Below, in pieces: positions 43,001 to 50,618 of a stretch of DNA of 64,000 nt. Location: assembly GCA_022710715.1 (NCBI GenBank), contig JAKLGJ010000003.1, positions 422,558 to 486,557 of the forward strand. The letters are read 5' to 3'. This DNA comes from Candidatus Omnitrophota bacterium (GTDB lineage Bacteria; Omnitrophota; Gorgyraeia; Gygaellales; Profunditerraquicolaceae). Numbering within the stretch: position 1 is the first letter of the stretch; each line of letters opens with the position of its first letter. Made by a program: the position numbers and the translations under genes. The notes beneath the pieces are model-generated. The model searched no databases. It was not told where the DNA came from and saw only the letters and a list, made by a program, of their open reading frames with translations.

Positions 43001-43263
43001 TACCCAACAGTCTTTTTAAGATACTGCGAAAATTCTTTGCCGGCTTGCAAAACTTTGCCAGAACCTTTTTCCTTCTCGACGATCGTATCGATTGTTTTCA
43101 GCTCATCAGCGGAGTACTTCGGCTCGACCTTCACCGGCACAAACTTGATAAAATTACCTTCGATCTCGACCGCAAAGAGTTCGTTGGGTTTCAAACGCAG
43201 CCGCTTCATAATAGCACTGGGGATCGTAACCTGGTTTTTTGCCTTCAATCTAGTTATAGTCAT
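43000..43263 (-). CDS. AbrB/SpoVT-type antitoxin
   Basis: The 87-residue protein has an N-terminal swapped-hairpin AbrB DNA-binding domain (ITRLKAKNQVTIPSAIMKRLRL) and a C-terminal region for toxin binding. ATG 43263 has GGAGG upstream. It precedes and overlaps the RelE-type toxin gene, the normal antitoxin-first order. Confidence 0.87.
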   Translation of the reverse strand: MTITRLKAKNQVTIPSAIMKRLRLKPNELFAVEIEGNFIKFVPVKVEPKYSADELKTIDTIVEKEKGSGKVLQAGKEFSQYLKKTVG

Positions 43264-43366
43264 ATCTCTTCCCTCCATTCAAAGCTTACCATATGTATGA
43301 AAGTATGTCAAGTTGGAATTTCTAACTTATATTTCGTCCGCAAACCAAGTCACGCATAGATATAAA

Positions 43367-43409
43367 TCTTCTAATCTACGATTTGATATCGAAATCGTAG
43401 ATTAGAAGA
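43367..43409. repeat. Perfect 18-bp inverted repeat
   Basis: TCTTCTAATCTACGATTT and its exact complement flank a 7-base loop. The hairpin stands immediately before the open part of the decayed serine recombinase, near the left edge of the accessory island. Confidence 0.8.
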
Positions 43410-43430
43410 GAACTATCACGAACCATGTGA

Positions 43431-44246
43431 ATCATCATATCCGGCGCATCCATCACCGCCGAAGAAAAATCACGGCCTTTAAAGAACGGCGGGGCCAATT
43501 ATCACACATATTATCGATGCACAAGAAGGATCAAGCGGGACTGCTCCGAACCGCCTGTCCGTTTAGATGAACTGGAAGACCAGATCCGCGATGTCATCGG
43601 CAAAATAACGATCCCTCCGCAGTTCCGTGAATGGGCTATCAAACAGCTTAAGGAAGATCAGTCGCGGGAGATCGTTGACCGGGATGAGATCACCAAAGCG
43701 CATCGGCACAATCTGGATGCCTGCACGAAGAAACTGGATGCTCTTTTCAATATGCGCCTGAATGAGGAAATCGGCTCCGAGGAATATGCCAAGAAGAAAG
43801 ACGAACTGATCAGAGAGAAGCAGAAATTCGAGGAATTAATCGGCGATACCCAGAAGCGGGTTGAAACATGGCTGGATCGTGCTGACAAGGCCTTTATTTT
43901 CGCCCAAACGGCTCAAGAACGGTTCAACACAGGCTCTTTGGACGACAAAAGGTATGTTCTCTCGTGTTTAGGTTCGAACCTCGTCCTATCGGGCAGAAAA
44001 CTGCGATTTCAGTTCGATGATTGCCTTGCCCTGTTCGAACAGGTCGCCCCAGACATACAAAGCCTCCACAACCGGTTAGAACCAACGCAAGCCGTTGATT
44101 CTGTTACAGATTGGGAGGCTTTATACGCTCAAAATAAAATATGGGGTCGCTCCCATTATAACCCGGGGAGTGACCTATGTAAATCTGCAGCTATCCATTA
44201 TAGCCCAAATACCCTTGTTATCAACGAAATTCGGCAATTCCTATAG
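43431..44246 (+). pseudogene. C-terminal remnant of a large serine recombinase
   Basis: From 43431 a frame without start encodes the zinc-ribbon end (SITAEEKSRPL, YYRCTRRIKRDCSEPP), the helical linker and a long coiled coil (about 43700-43900) of a large serine recombinase. The resolvase and recombinase domains and the first zinc cysteines are missing, and a stop codon lies at 43428. It is not a close copy of the intact recombinase at 62.3 kb. Confidence 0.82.
44131..44175. repeat. GGGGTCGC-type repeat
   Basis: GGGGTCGCTCCC and CCCGGGGAGTGACC form an imperfect inverted repeat inside the end of the recombinase remnant; the minus-strand reading GCGACCCCATATTTTATTTT matches the start of the elements at 29.2 and 42.5 kb. 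Confidence 0.55.
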
Positions 44247-44362
44247 GTCAGTCCCTATGCAAAATGTCCGATTTGTCAAGACATTATCGTCTTTAATAAT
44301 CATAACCTCTGACAAAATATAGTGTTATAAATTGTCCCTATCACTAAACCGGACATGCGTCC

Positions 44363-44935
44363 CTATCTTTTCTCAAACTTGGCTCGTATTACATTCCGTA
44401 TCTGTTCAGCAATCTTCTGCGCTTCTTTCATTTGGGCATGAAGCTCAGCACAATTCTTCCAATGTTGTGCCCATAGCTTATCGCCTACGATCTTTGCAAA
44501 TTCAAGCGGCTTAACATCTCCCCATCTTTCATAAGCTTCGAGCCGCTTAATCTTATCCTCAAGATCAACTACCCCACGTTTCTTAGGCGAAAGTTTTGCA
44601 TCACTTCTTATCCAATTCTTCCAGTATCTCCCGCCTTTAGATTGATTGCATTTACCACAAGCAGGAACTAGATTACGTATCTCAGAGATATAGCCTGTCG
44701 GTTTCTTACCAGCAACTATCGGTCGTAGATGATCCCACTCTGTGGCACGATCACCACAATACGCACAACGCAGATCATCTTTATTTAAGCTCAGAATCTT
44801 GAGAGATTCCTCCAGCTCTTTATCTGACGGGATTATAACAGGGATAATGCCATTAACGAAACTGTTCGTTACAGTAGATGTCCTACCAGCAATACCTACC
44901 GGCTTTGGCATCTTGAAAACTTTCCTAATACTCAC
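44363..44935 (-). CDS. HNH endonuclease
   Basis: The 190-residue protein carries an HNH domain with zinc-binding CAYCGDRATEWDHLRP (about 57-72) and NLVPACGKCNQSKGG (about 88-102), followed by a charged helical C-terminal half. The GTG start has AGGAG upstream; an in-frame ATG is 24 bases further in. It is a likely DNA nuclease at the end of the ubiquitin-like operon region and may serve defence. Confidence 0.85.
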   Translation of the reverse strand: MSIRKVFKMPKPVGIAGRTSTVTNSFVNGIIPVIIPSDKELEESLKILSLNKDDLRCAYCGDRATEWDHLRPIVAGKKPTGYISEIRNLVPACGKCNQSKGGRYWKNWIRSDAKLSPKKRGVVDLEDKIKRLEAYERWGDVKPLEFAKIVGDKLWAQHWKNCAELHAQMKEAQKIAEQIRNVIRAKFEKR

Positions 44936-44999
44936 AACCCACGCTCCTATTCCCTAGAAAACCCTTAAAACACTTTTCTTATTTATCGACATCCGATCA

Positions 45000-45161
45000 T
45001 TATTTACTTAATCCCAAAAATCTTAGTATCAGACGCCCTATTTTTCTTTCTCTTCCACTCTTAGTTAAAGGAATACCTATGATTCTAGATATTTTCCCCT
45101 TTAAACCAGAAAGCCCACATGCTCGTCTCCAAGAAAACGAAAAGCCAAAATTTTTGCCCAT
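45000..45161 (-). CDS. 53-residue basic small protein
   Basis: ATG 45161 follows AGGTGAGAG and opens a frame of 53 codons ending in TAA. The product (MGKNFGFSFSWRRACGLSGL, then KGKISRIIGIPLTKSGRERK) is very basic, with a Trp-Arg-Arg core and a GIPLTKSGR motif. I recall similar short hypothetical proteins in other bacteria but know no function. It lies 33 bases after the DUF2085 gene. Confidence 0.65.
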   Translation of the reverse strand: MGKNFGFSFSWRRACGLSGLKGKISRIIGIPLTKSGRERKIGRLILRFLGLSK

Positions 45162-45194
45162 CTCTCACCTACCTTAATGACACTAGTTATAATT

Positions 45195-45500
45195 TTATGG
45201 GAACATTAGCGCCAAGGATACACCGCACAAAAATCCACTCATTGAACGATTGAAGTTATTACTTAATCTCTTTAGAAAGTATTGCTGGTAAACATCGATA
45301 ATAAATGGAATCAGTAACATTACCATTACAATAAAAGAAAACTTGTAATGTATAATTACTCCTTTTGTTATTAATAAATAAGAAAAGAAATAACCAATAA
45401 CCAAACCAGAACATCTCCAACAAAGGAAAAAACATTTTCCGCCAATATGCGGAGCCCTATCGCGTTTCTTATTGCAGAGTGGGCCAGAATTTAAGATCAT
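45195..45500 (-). CDS. DUF2085 small membrane protein
   Basis: The 101-residue protein has the DUF2085 pattern of Cys, Arg-rich and FFLCWRCSGLVIGYF followed by two further hydrophobic helices (FSFIVMVMLLIPFIIDV and MSGFLCGVSLALMF). It lies 36 bases after the JAMM gene and is probably the last membrane-associated member of the ubiquitin-like operon. Function unknown. Confidence 0.75.
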   Translation of the reverse strand: MILNSGPLCNKKRDRAPHIGGKCFFLCWRCSGLVIGYFFSYLLITKGVIIHYKFSFIVMVMLLIPFIIDVYQQYFLKRLSNNFNRSMSGFLCGVSLALMFP

Positions 45501-45536
45501 TTAAAAAACTGTTTTAATTTAGACAACTTTGTGTGC

Positions 45537-46118
45537 TTAAATTAGGACATTACGCGGATTCTCTGATAATATTTCAATAGTACCTCTAAATTGCTTAGCA
45601 TCTTGTCCAACAAAACATTTTTGCTCTTGTCTGTAAGGATCAACAACTAACCCTATAGAATAGTCGTTCTTAAAAAAATGCCTCTGCGTCTCACGATCAG
45701 TACCGCTAAAAAAGGCCCCCAGGTTGGGATGACTGTGATACCAACCAACGACAATATGGTCCCGGGTAATTAAAGGCCCTGCTTTCGACCAAACATCCAA
45801 TCCCATCTTCAATGACACCGCGGAATTTTCGCATATATCACAACGTACTGCCTCAGTTATAAATGTAATGTAGTTGTATCCCGTAGTAGATGCCATATCG
45901 CACTCAAAGACCTCACCCAACAAGATGCCACCTAACTCGTGCATATCAGAAGATAATTGCTCCGTTATTGACTCCAAACATTCCTTTTTCATAAATATTT
46001 GCCTACCCGTAAGGTAACAAGAAACCACCTTAATAGAATCAACAAGATTCCATTCACCAATAGAATCCCCAAGTTTACTTACTCTAATATCTGGCGCAAC
46101 GCTATTCCATCGCAGCAT
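45537..46118 (-). CDS. JAMM/MPN metallopeptidase (deubiquitinase-like)
   Basis: The 193-residue protein has the complete JAMM zinc site: Glu61 in HELGGILLGE, His128 and His130 in GWYHSHP, Ser138 and Asp141. In ubiquitin-like systems such enzymes mature the modifier or remove it from targets. ATG 46118 shares its A with the stop of the E2 gene (TAATG), which is why I prefer it to TTG 46136. Confidence 0.93.
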   Translation of the reverse strand: MLRWNSVAPDIRVSKLGDSIGEWNLVDSIKVVSCYLTGRQIFMKKECLESITEQLSSDMHELGGILLGEVFECDMASTTGYNYITFITEAVRCDICENSAVSLKMGLDVWSKAGPLITRDHIVVGWYHSHPNLGAFFSGTDRETQRHFFKNDYSIGLVVDPYRQEQKCFVGQDAKQFRGTIEILSENPRNVLI

Positions 46119-46639
46119 TATTTTATTGATCTCCAAGTAATTGTTCTCTTTTGTTCTGACTTAAAAAGATTCTCTACCCGCAAAGTCGGAAACAAGGCTG
46201 GGTTTTTCCTATGCGCACTTGAATACCACTGTGCTGCTTCTCCATTTGCAGGACTTCCTACATTAATAATCGCAGGATCCAAAACAATAACTTGTATTAT
46301 TCTCTTCACTAATAATTCGAGATTCTCGGTTATCGTCCATTTACCTATACAGAGTTTTCCACTCGGGTATACGTTGGGATTCCATATTGAGCTTCTGAAA
46401 GTCACCGCTGGCTCTTGAATTGGATAATTTGATGGCAATTGAATTGATATTGTACTAACATTGCTGACATTTTGAGGATAATTTTTATCAACTGCAGTAG
46501 GTAATTTTATTTTCAACTCAACCCTATTCGGAGGATTACCTTCTACGAGAAGAATTTCTAGTACTGTACTCATTTGCTTTTGAAGTTGCCTCAACTTTTC
46601 TATATCTTCCTGTTTACGGACTAACCTTGGATCTGGCAT
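46118..46639 (-). CDS. E2-like ubiquitin-conjugating enzyme
   Basis: The 173-residue protein has the E2 fold: ISIQLPSNYPIQEPAVTF, then IWNPNVYPSGKLCIGKW with the catalytic Cys97. Long, polar N- and C-terminal extensions flank the core. It should carry the modifier as a thioester between the E1 and the target. One base separates it from the ubiquitin-like gene. Confidence 0.93.
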   Translation of the reverse strand: MPDPRLVRKQEDIEKLRQLQKQMSTVLEILLVEGNPPNRVELKIKLPTAVDKNYPQNVSNVSTISIQLPSNYPIQEPAVTFRSSIWNPNVYPSGKLCIGKWTITENLELLVKRIIQVIVLDPAIINVGSPANGEAAQWYSSAHRKNPALFPTLRVENLFKSEQKRTITWRSIK

Positions 46640-46640
46640 T

Positions 46641-46901
46641 TTAAACTCCAGCCACTAACACTGGTTGAATTTCTAAAGTATCCCCTTCAGCAACTCCTGC
46701 TTTTGCTAAATTCTGCGCCGGATCAAGTGTTTGCGGTGGGTCTTTTGTAACATTAACAAGAGTATATTCTGTATCCTTTGGTAGAGCCCAATTGTCAACT
46801 GAAGCTTGAATAACTTCAGATCCCGTTTGCACATCAGCCACAGTAATCTCCGCTTTTCTACTACGGTCCGCAGTTCTGATGACTAATTTCAAATCCGCCA
46901 T
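46641..46901 (-). CDS. Ubiquitin-like modifier (YukD/EsaB-like fold)
   Basis: The 86-residue protein has a beta-grasp pattern (LKLVIRTADRSRKAEITV, DVQTGSEVIQASV, GDTLEIQPVLV) similar to YukD/EsaB ubiquitin-like proteins. It ends in VAGV, so a diglycine is absent; removal of the last Val would leave Ala-Gly. Gene order E1, modifier, E2, JAMM with gaps of one base makes a modifier role very likely. GGAGG precedes the start. Confidence 0.85.
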   Translation of the reverse strand: MADLKLVIRTADRSRKAEITVADVQTGSEVIQASVDNWALPKDTEYTLVNVTKDPPQTLDPAQNLAKAGVAEGDTLEIQPVLVAGV

Positions 46902-46902
46902 A

Positions 46903-48021
46903 CTACACCTCCCTTTCGATTAATAAGTTAACACCTTTCAGGCTAAATTTTATGAATTTGCCCGGATACTTTCTTTTCCCAAAAATCTCATGGAATTCAC
47001 TAAATACCAATCTATCTTTAATATAAACGATATTTGATTGCATATTACATTTTGAACAATAGGTTATCGCATCATTTAGTTTATGAGCTGATTCAAACAA
47101 TGGCGTTCTTTGTCCACAGCGCTTACACTCTAGATAAAAAACGATATCTTCGCTAAAGGTGATTTCAAAATCTTCGACAAAGGGTAAAGATTCTAATTTA
47201 GAGGGTATTTCGTTTCCACTACTACGATAATATTTGTAATCATGTAAAGTATTATAACACCCCGGGCAGCTATCATTACGTCTAATATCTGAAATGGTTG
47301 AATTTAAAGTAATTGTATCACAACAGAAACGCTTTGATCCTTTAAGAGATTGAGAATGATTGCATAATCTTTGAAGAATTATACCTACAGCAGTAGCACC
47401 AGCGATACTTGAAGTAATTGCAGTGGTTGGAATCTTTTTTTCTTCTAAAGCTACTTTTTTCAACCAACCACACGAGTAACGTTTTTTAACGGCTTCATAT
47501 ACTGACGACGGCAATGCGCACTCATAGCAAGCGCAATCAGGCTCTTTAGAATATGGAAAACTCTCTACACATACATATCTACTATCAATCCCCGTGTTGT
47601 AAAAATCAACCCCAGCCAACAAACATAATTGATTTAATTTTAACCTGGCCTCATAATTATCAACACAACAGACAACTGCAGCGGCCTTTTTTATTTCCTG
47701 CAAAGATAGGACATCCCAAAAATCGCCATTTGAAAAAGTAGCAATACAACTAGAATCAATTTTTTGACATTCTCTCGAGGCAACTTCCGCTTTATATAAC
47801 CCAAGATCTTTAACAGAAAAAAGAATTGTCCTTGTTAGATTATGCTCCTCAATACGATCAAAATCAATAATGTGGATTTTCCCAACACCCAATAAACACA
47901 AATTCTTTAGCACTTCATTGCCTACTGCGCCAGCTCCAATAACAATGATGTACGATTGTTTGAGCTTCTCTTGGTCAAGCCAATCTATCATGGAATGACG
48001 TAAATATCGCTCAGTAACCAT
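46903..48021 (-). CDS. E1-like ThiF-family activating enzyme with C-terminal zinc ribbon
   Basis: The 372-residue protein has an adenylating Rossmann domain: GAGAVG (29-34), IIDFDRIEEHNLTR with the Arg finger, and GLYKAEVA. The crossover region has CACYEC and a later CPGC, candidate zinc ligands. The C-terminal 90 residues add a separate beta-rich zinc ribbon (ECKRCGQ and YCSKCNMQ). It should activate the adjacent ubiquitin-like protein with ATP. The catalytic Cys cannot be assigned by eye. Confidence 0.92.
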   Translation of the reverse strand: MVTERYLRHSMIDWLDQEKLKQSYIIVIGAGAVGNEVLKNLCLLGVGKIHIIDFDRIEEHNLTRTILFSVKDLGLYKAEVASRECQKIDSSCIATFSNGDFWDVLSLQEIKKAAAVVCCVDNYEARLKLNQLCLLAGVDFYNTGIDSRYVCVESFPYSKEPDCACYECALPSSVYEAVKKRYSCGWLKKVALEEKKIPTTAITSSIAGATAVGIILQRLCNHSQSLKGSKRFCCDTITLNSTISDIRRNDSCPGCYNTLHDYKYYRSSGNEIPSKLESLPFVEDFEITFSEDIVFYLECKRCGQRTPLFESAHKLNDAITYCSKCNMQSNIVYIKDRLVFSEFHEIFGKRKYPGKFIKFSLKGVNLLIEREV

Positions 48022-48024
48022 TAA

Positions 48025-48264
48025 TTATTTATCTCCTATGATTTGACTATATGCCTCATTTATAATTTTCATAATTTCTTGGTTATACGACTTCAAAAAA
48101 GCATGACTTCTATCAGGATGATACACCAAGGCTAGCTCCCGATAGGCTTTTCTAATTTCAGATCGTGAAGCAGAATTACTCACCCCTAATATTTCCCACG
48201 GGCTCTTTTCTCTGAGCTTTGTAATAAAATCTTTTCTTTTTTTAGCAAGATCACGCCATATCAT
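48025..48264 (-). CDS. J-domain (DnaJ-type) protein
   Basis: Nearly the whole 79-residue protein is a J domain: SPWEILGVSNSASRSEIRKA then YRELALVYHPDRS with the HPD triad at 49-51. It has no zinc or substrate domain, so it may recruit DnaK to the conjugation machinery. The start overlaps the preceding stop (ATGA) and it ends three bases before the E1 gene. A J protein is unusual in such operons. Confidence 0.9.
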   Translation of the reverse strand: MIWRDLAKKRKDFITKLREKSPWEILGVSNSASRSEIRKAYRELALVYHPDRSHAFLKSYNQEIMKIINEAYSQIIGDK

Positions 48265-49007
48265 GATATAGACAAAATCATGCTTCTTTCGGCTACGATT
48301 ATTTCATAACCAAAGCGGTGATGGTCAATTAACAATCCTCTTATTTTAACTCTTTTACCATAAAGATTAAGGATAAAAGAATCTCCTCCAACCCGCTGGA
48401 CGTCTCTGCGAAAAACAACCATTTTCAATCCATCTTTCCAGCTACGATCTTCAAACATAACTGCATAATCACCGCCACGCCTACTTTGTTTAACGTTTAA
48501 CACCGATCCTTCAAAAGTGATAACTCTACCCTCATATTGTCTATAGCTACTAAGGGTAATGACTCCAACCTCAGGATTTTTGCCCTTAACTTCAAACCTA
48601 TTCCCAATAACAACGCCAATTGTGTGGGTCGAACTACATGACACACATCTCCCACTGTTCTCTTCTTGCAGAAGCTTAAAACTTTCTTCTTGATAGAAAA
48701 CTTTACAGCGAGAACATTGAAAAATATTTCTGCTTTTATCCAGAAGTGCACCGGTAAAAGCATCAACAAGCCCTGATAAATCCTCATTTAATACCGCCTT
48801 CCCGCCTTTTGCTTCTGTAGTAACGAATTTGATTTTTTGACTTGAACTTGAAGAAGAACGTGGTTTATATCCATATCTATGCTTGGGACCTACTTTAGGG
48901 ATATTGGTATCTGTGGGCGTCTGTCTTGTTTCAGATCTATTGTTATTATATCGTGAACTTATTGCACACCATATTATGAAAATGATTACTACAATCAAGC
49001 CAACCAT
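48261..49007 (-). CDS. Membrane-anchored zinc-ribbon/OB-fold-like protein
   Basis: The 248-residue protein begins with a membrane helix (MVGLIVVIIFIIWCAISSRY), then a Ser-rich linker (about 50-62), a four-Cys zinc ribbon (CSRCKVFYQEE and CVSCSS, about 98-128) and a C-terminal beta barrel (GRVITFEGSVLNVKQ to IIVAERSMIL) that looks like an OB fold. It is the first gene of the ubiquitin-like operon. It may anchor the machinery or a nucleic-acid ligand at the inner membrane. No family is recognised. Confidence 0.75.
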   Translation of the reverse strand: MVGLIVVIIFIIWCAISSRYNNNRSETRQTPTDTNIPKVGPKHRYGYKPRSSSSSSQKIKFVTTEAKGGKAVLNEDLSGLVDAFTGALLDKSRNIFQCSRCKVFYQEESFKLLQEENSGRCVSCSSTHTIGVVIGNRFEVKGKNPEVGVITLSSYRQYEGRVITFEGSVLNVKQSRRGGDYAVMFEDRSWKDGLKMVVFRRDVQRVGGDSFILNLYGKRVKIRGLLIDHHRFGYEIIVAERSMILSIS

Positions 49008-49094
49008 AATATTCTTTCGTTAAATCCTAATAATGATAATAGCAAAAAACTCTATCCGCTTAAATAACAAAGACTTCTGAGAGATATTTCAACA

Positions 49095-49123
49095 AGTATA
49101 ACTCGTGATTGCAGAAAAATCAA
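49095..49123 (-). promoter_or_regulatory. Promoter of the ubiquitin-like operon
   Basis: TTGATT (49118-49123) and TATACT (49095-49100) are 17 bases apart, about 85 bases before the first gene. The leader shows no terminator. Confidence 0.6.
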
Positions 49124-49212
49124 GATAAGCACAACAGATATCGCTCTTTTAACATTCAAAGTTAACATAACGAACATCTGTTAATTTGCATTTACTAAGT
49201 TCCACAGAAAGA

Positions 49213-50451
49213 TTATTCCTTTTCTTTGGCCTTCTCGTAAAGTACCTGCAAACTTAAATCTTCGTTTCCTGGTTCTTGCGCTATCTGATATATTTCATAC
49301 TTATACTCTTCGGAATCCTTGTTTTCCTTTACGAATTCCTCTATCTCATTTATCCTATCCGAGTCCAAAAACCATTCTTTTTCCTGATCTTTAACTTCCT
49401 CGATCTTCGGAGCCCAGAGCAACCATTTTCCGTTTATTTGCTGAACATCCCAATATCCCTCGAAATACTTATAAACAATTTCATCTTCAATTAAGTCTTT
49501 GGTAGACAGTTTAACGAGTATTCTATTCGGTATTTTCTTATCGCTTTTAATTGTAATGATAGAGGTGTCAAGCATAGGCCTGTAGCCTCGAGCCCAATAA
49601 TCAAAACTGTAATCCATGACAAAATTCTCGGATAAAAGCTCAAATGCCTTTTCCATTTTTCTGGCTTTGAGATAATTATAAAAACACCTAACTGTTTCAA
49701 GAGGATTCTTGTTTGGATCAAAGGTCATTTTCTTAACGTCTTTTAATGATTCTTTGGACGTGGACATCTTCTGATATTTCTCAAATATAGAATCGGAGGA
49801 TATGGCTATGCCCATTCCCCCTAGCACTAATCCAGCGGTATTAATTCCGACTACTTCCCCGCAGATATTTACCATTGGACCACCGCTTATTCCGGAAACC
49901 ATAGTCATATCCGTAAGGAGATACTGTACCCCGTTTTTCTTATCTTTTGAGCTTCGCGAGAAAGCTCCGCGAACGACAAAAGATTCCCCAGATAATTCGC
50001 CCCCTAACGGATATCCTATAGCTAAAAGTTCTTCTGCCGGACAAATTGAGGCAAGGCGCGCAAATCTCAGCACCGGGAGGTCTTTCTTAATCTTGATTAC
50101 TGCAAGATCTGCGTCCTTATCCGCCATGACAACTTCACCTGTCTCAAAAGTATTACCCGGCAATATAATTTTAGGAGCTGGTTCAGAGTCAATCACATGG
50201 AAGTTGGTCAAAATATAGCCATCCTTGTTAATAGCAAAACCAGAACCCTCGCCTTCTCCGCCGATAATGCGCACCACTGACTGACGCACTCTTTGAACGG
50301 TATCTTTTTCGTTACAAGATATCTTTTTTGATCCACCGAGTTTATTTTCTATTCTTTGGATTCGATCGGATAATATGAAAATCCGGTGACCTAAATAACC
50401 GAATGCCACTACAATAACAATGATGAAGAATATATTAGGAATTTTTTTCAT
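49213..50451 (-). CDS. Membrane-anchored S1C (trypsin-like) serine protease
   Basis: The 412-residue protein has an N-terminal membrane helix (residues about 5-25), a short coil and a trypsin-like domain with His in LTNFHVID, Asp in DADLAVIKI and Ser in SGISGGPMV, in the DegP order. There is no PDZ domain; the C-terminal 170 residues form an alpha+beta domain of NTF2-like appearance with a charged, Glu-rich tail. The active site probably faces the periplasm. Leader RNA copy C controls it. Confidence 0.88.
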   Translation of the reverse strand: MKKIPNIFFIIVIVVAFGYLGHRIFILSDRIQRIENKLGGSKKISCNEKDTVQRVRQSVVRIIGGEGEGSGFAINKDGYILTNFHVIDSEPAPKIILPGNTFETGEVVMADKDADLAVIKIKKDLPVLRFARLASICPAEELLAIGYPLGGELSGESFVVRGAFSRSSKDKKNGVQYLLTDMTMVSGISGGPMVNICGEVVGINTAGLVLGGMGIAISSDSIFEKYQKMSTSKESLKDVKKMTFDPNKNPLETVRCFYNYLKARKMEKAFELLSENFVMDYSFDYWARGYRPMLDTSIITIKSDKKIPNRILVKLSTKDLIEDEIVYKYFEGYWDVQQINGKWLLWAPKIEEVKDQEKEWFLDSDRINEIEEFVKENKDSEEYKYEIYQIAQEPGNEDLSLQVLYEKAKEKE

Positions 50452-50465
50452 TTATAATGTAAAAA

Positions 50466-50548
50466 CAAAAAAACCGTCGCCGGGCGTTTTGGCCCAACGA
50501 AGGTTTTTCTTTTTTAACGTCCGGGATTTATCCCTTCCAACTCGGGAC
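50466..50548 (-). ncRNA. Leader RNA copy C (candidate riboswitch/attenuator)
   Basis: Minus strand: GTCCCGAGTTGGAAGGG, ATAAATCCC, GGACGTTAAAAAAG, AAAAACCTTCGTTGGGC, then CGCCCGGCGACGG and seven T residues. GTCC/GGAC and GGGA/TCCC nest as a small hairpin; GAAGG can pair with CCTTC of the terminator arm. The linker GGACGTTAAAAAAG is identical to copy B over 14 bases. The terminator ends about 15 bases before the protease start. Confidence 0.7.
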
Positions 50549-50571
50549 GATTATCGGCTGCTTATAGTTTT

Positions 50572-50599
50572 AATTTATCACAACCGCTTGATTTGTCAA
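50572..50599 (-). promoter_or_regulatory. Promoter for leader C and the S1C protease
   Basis: TTGACA (50594-50599) and a weaker TAAATT (50572-50577) are 16 bases apart, the same distance as in promoters A and B. Confidence 0.6.
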
Positions 50600-50618
50600 T
50601 GGGTTTCACGATTCGAAG

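Noticed and set aside
42719-43263. Toxin-antitoxin pair as part of the right-hand island
   Set aside because: It lies outside the hairpin and recombinase remnant that mark the left edge and ends in its own terminator, so it is kept separate.
43431-44246. Intact small recombinase gene starting at 43752
   Set aside because: Homology to recombinases continues upstream of that ATG in the same frame, showing a 5'-truncated gene and not a genuine start.
46118-48021. Direct naming of the operon as Bil or Bub
   Set aside because: The core enzymes fit the general theme, but the modifier type, the J-domain gene and the zinc-ribbon gene do not match a named subtype that I can confirm by eye.
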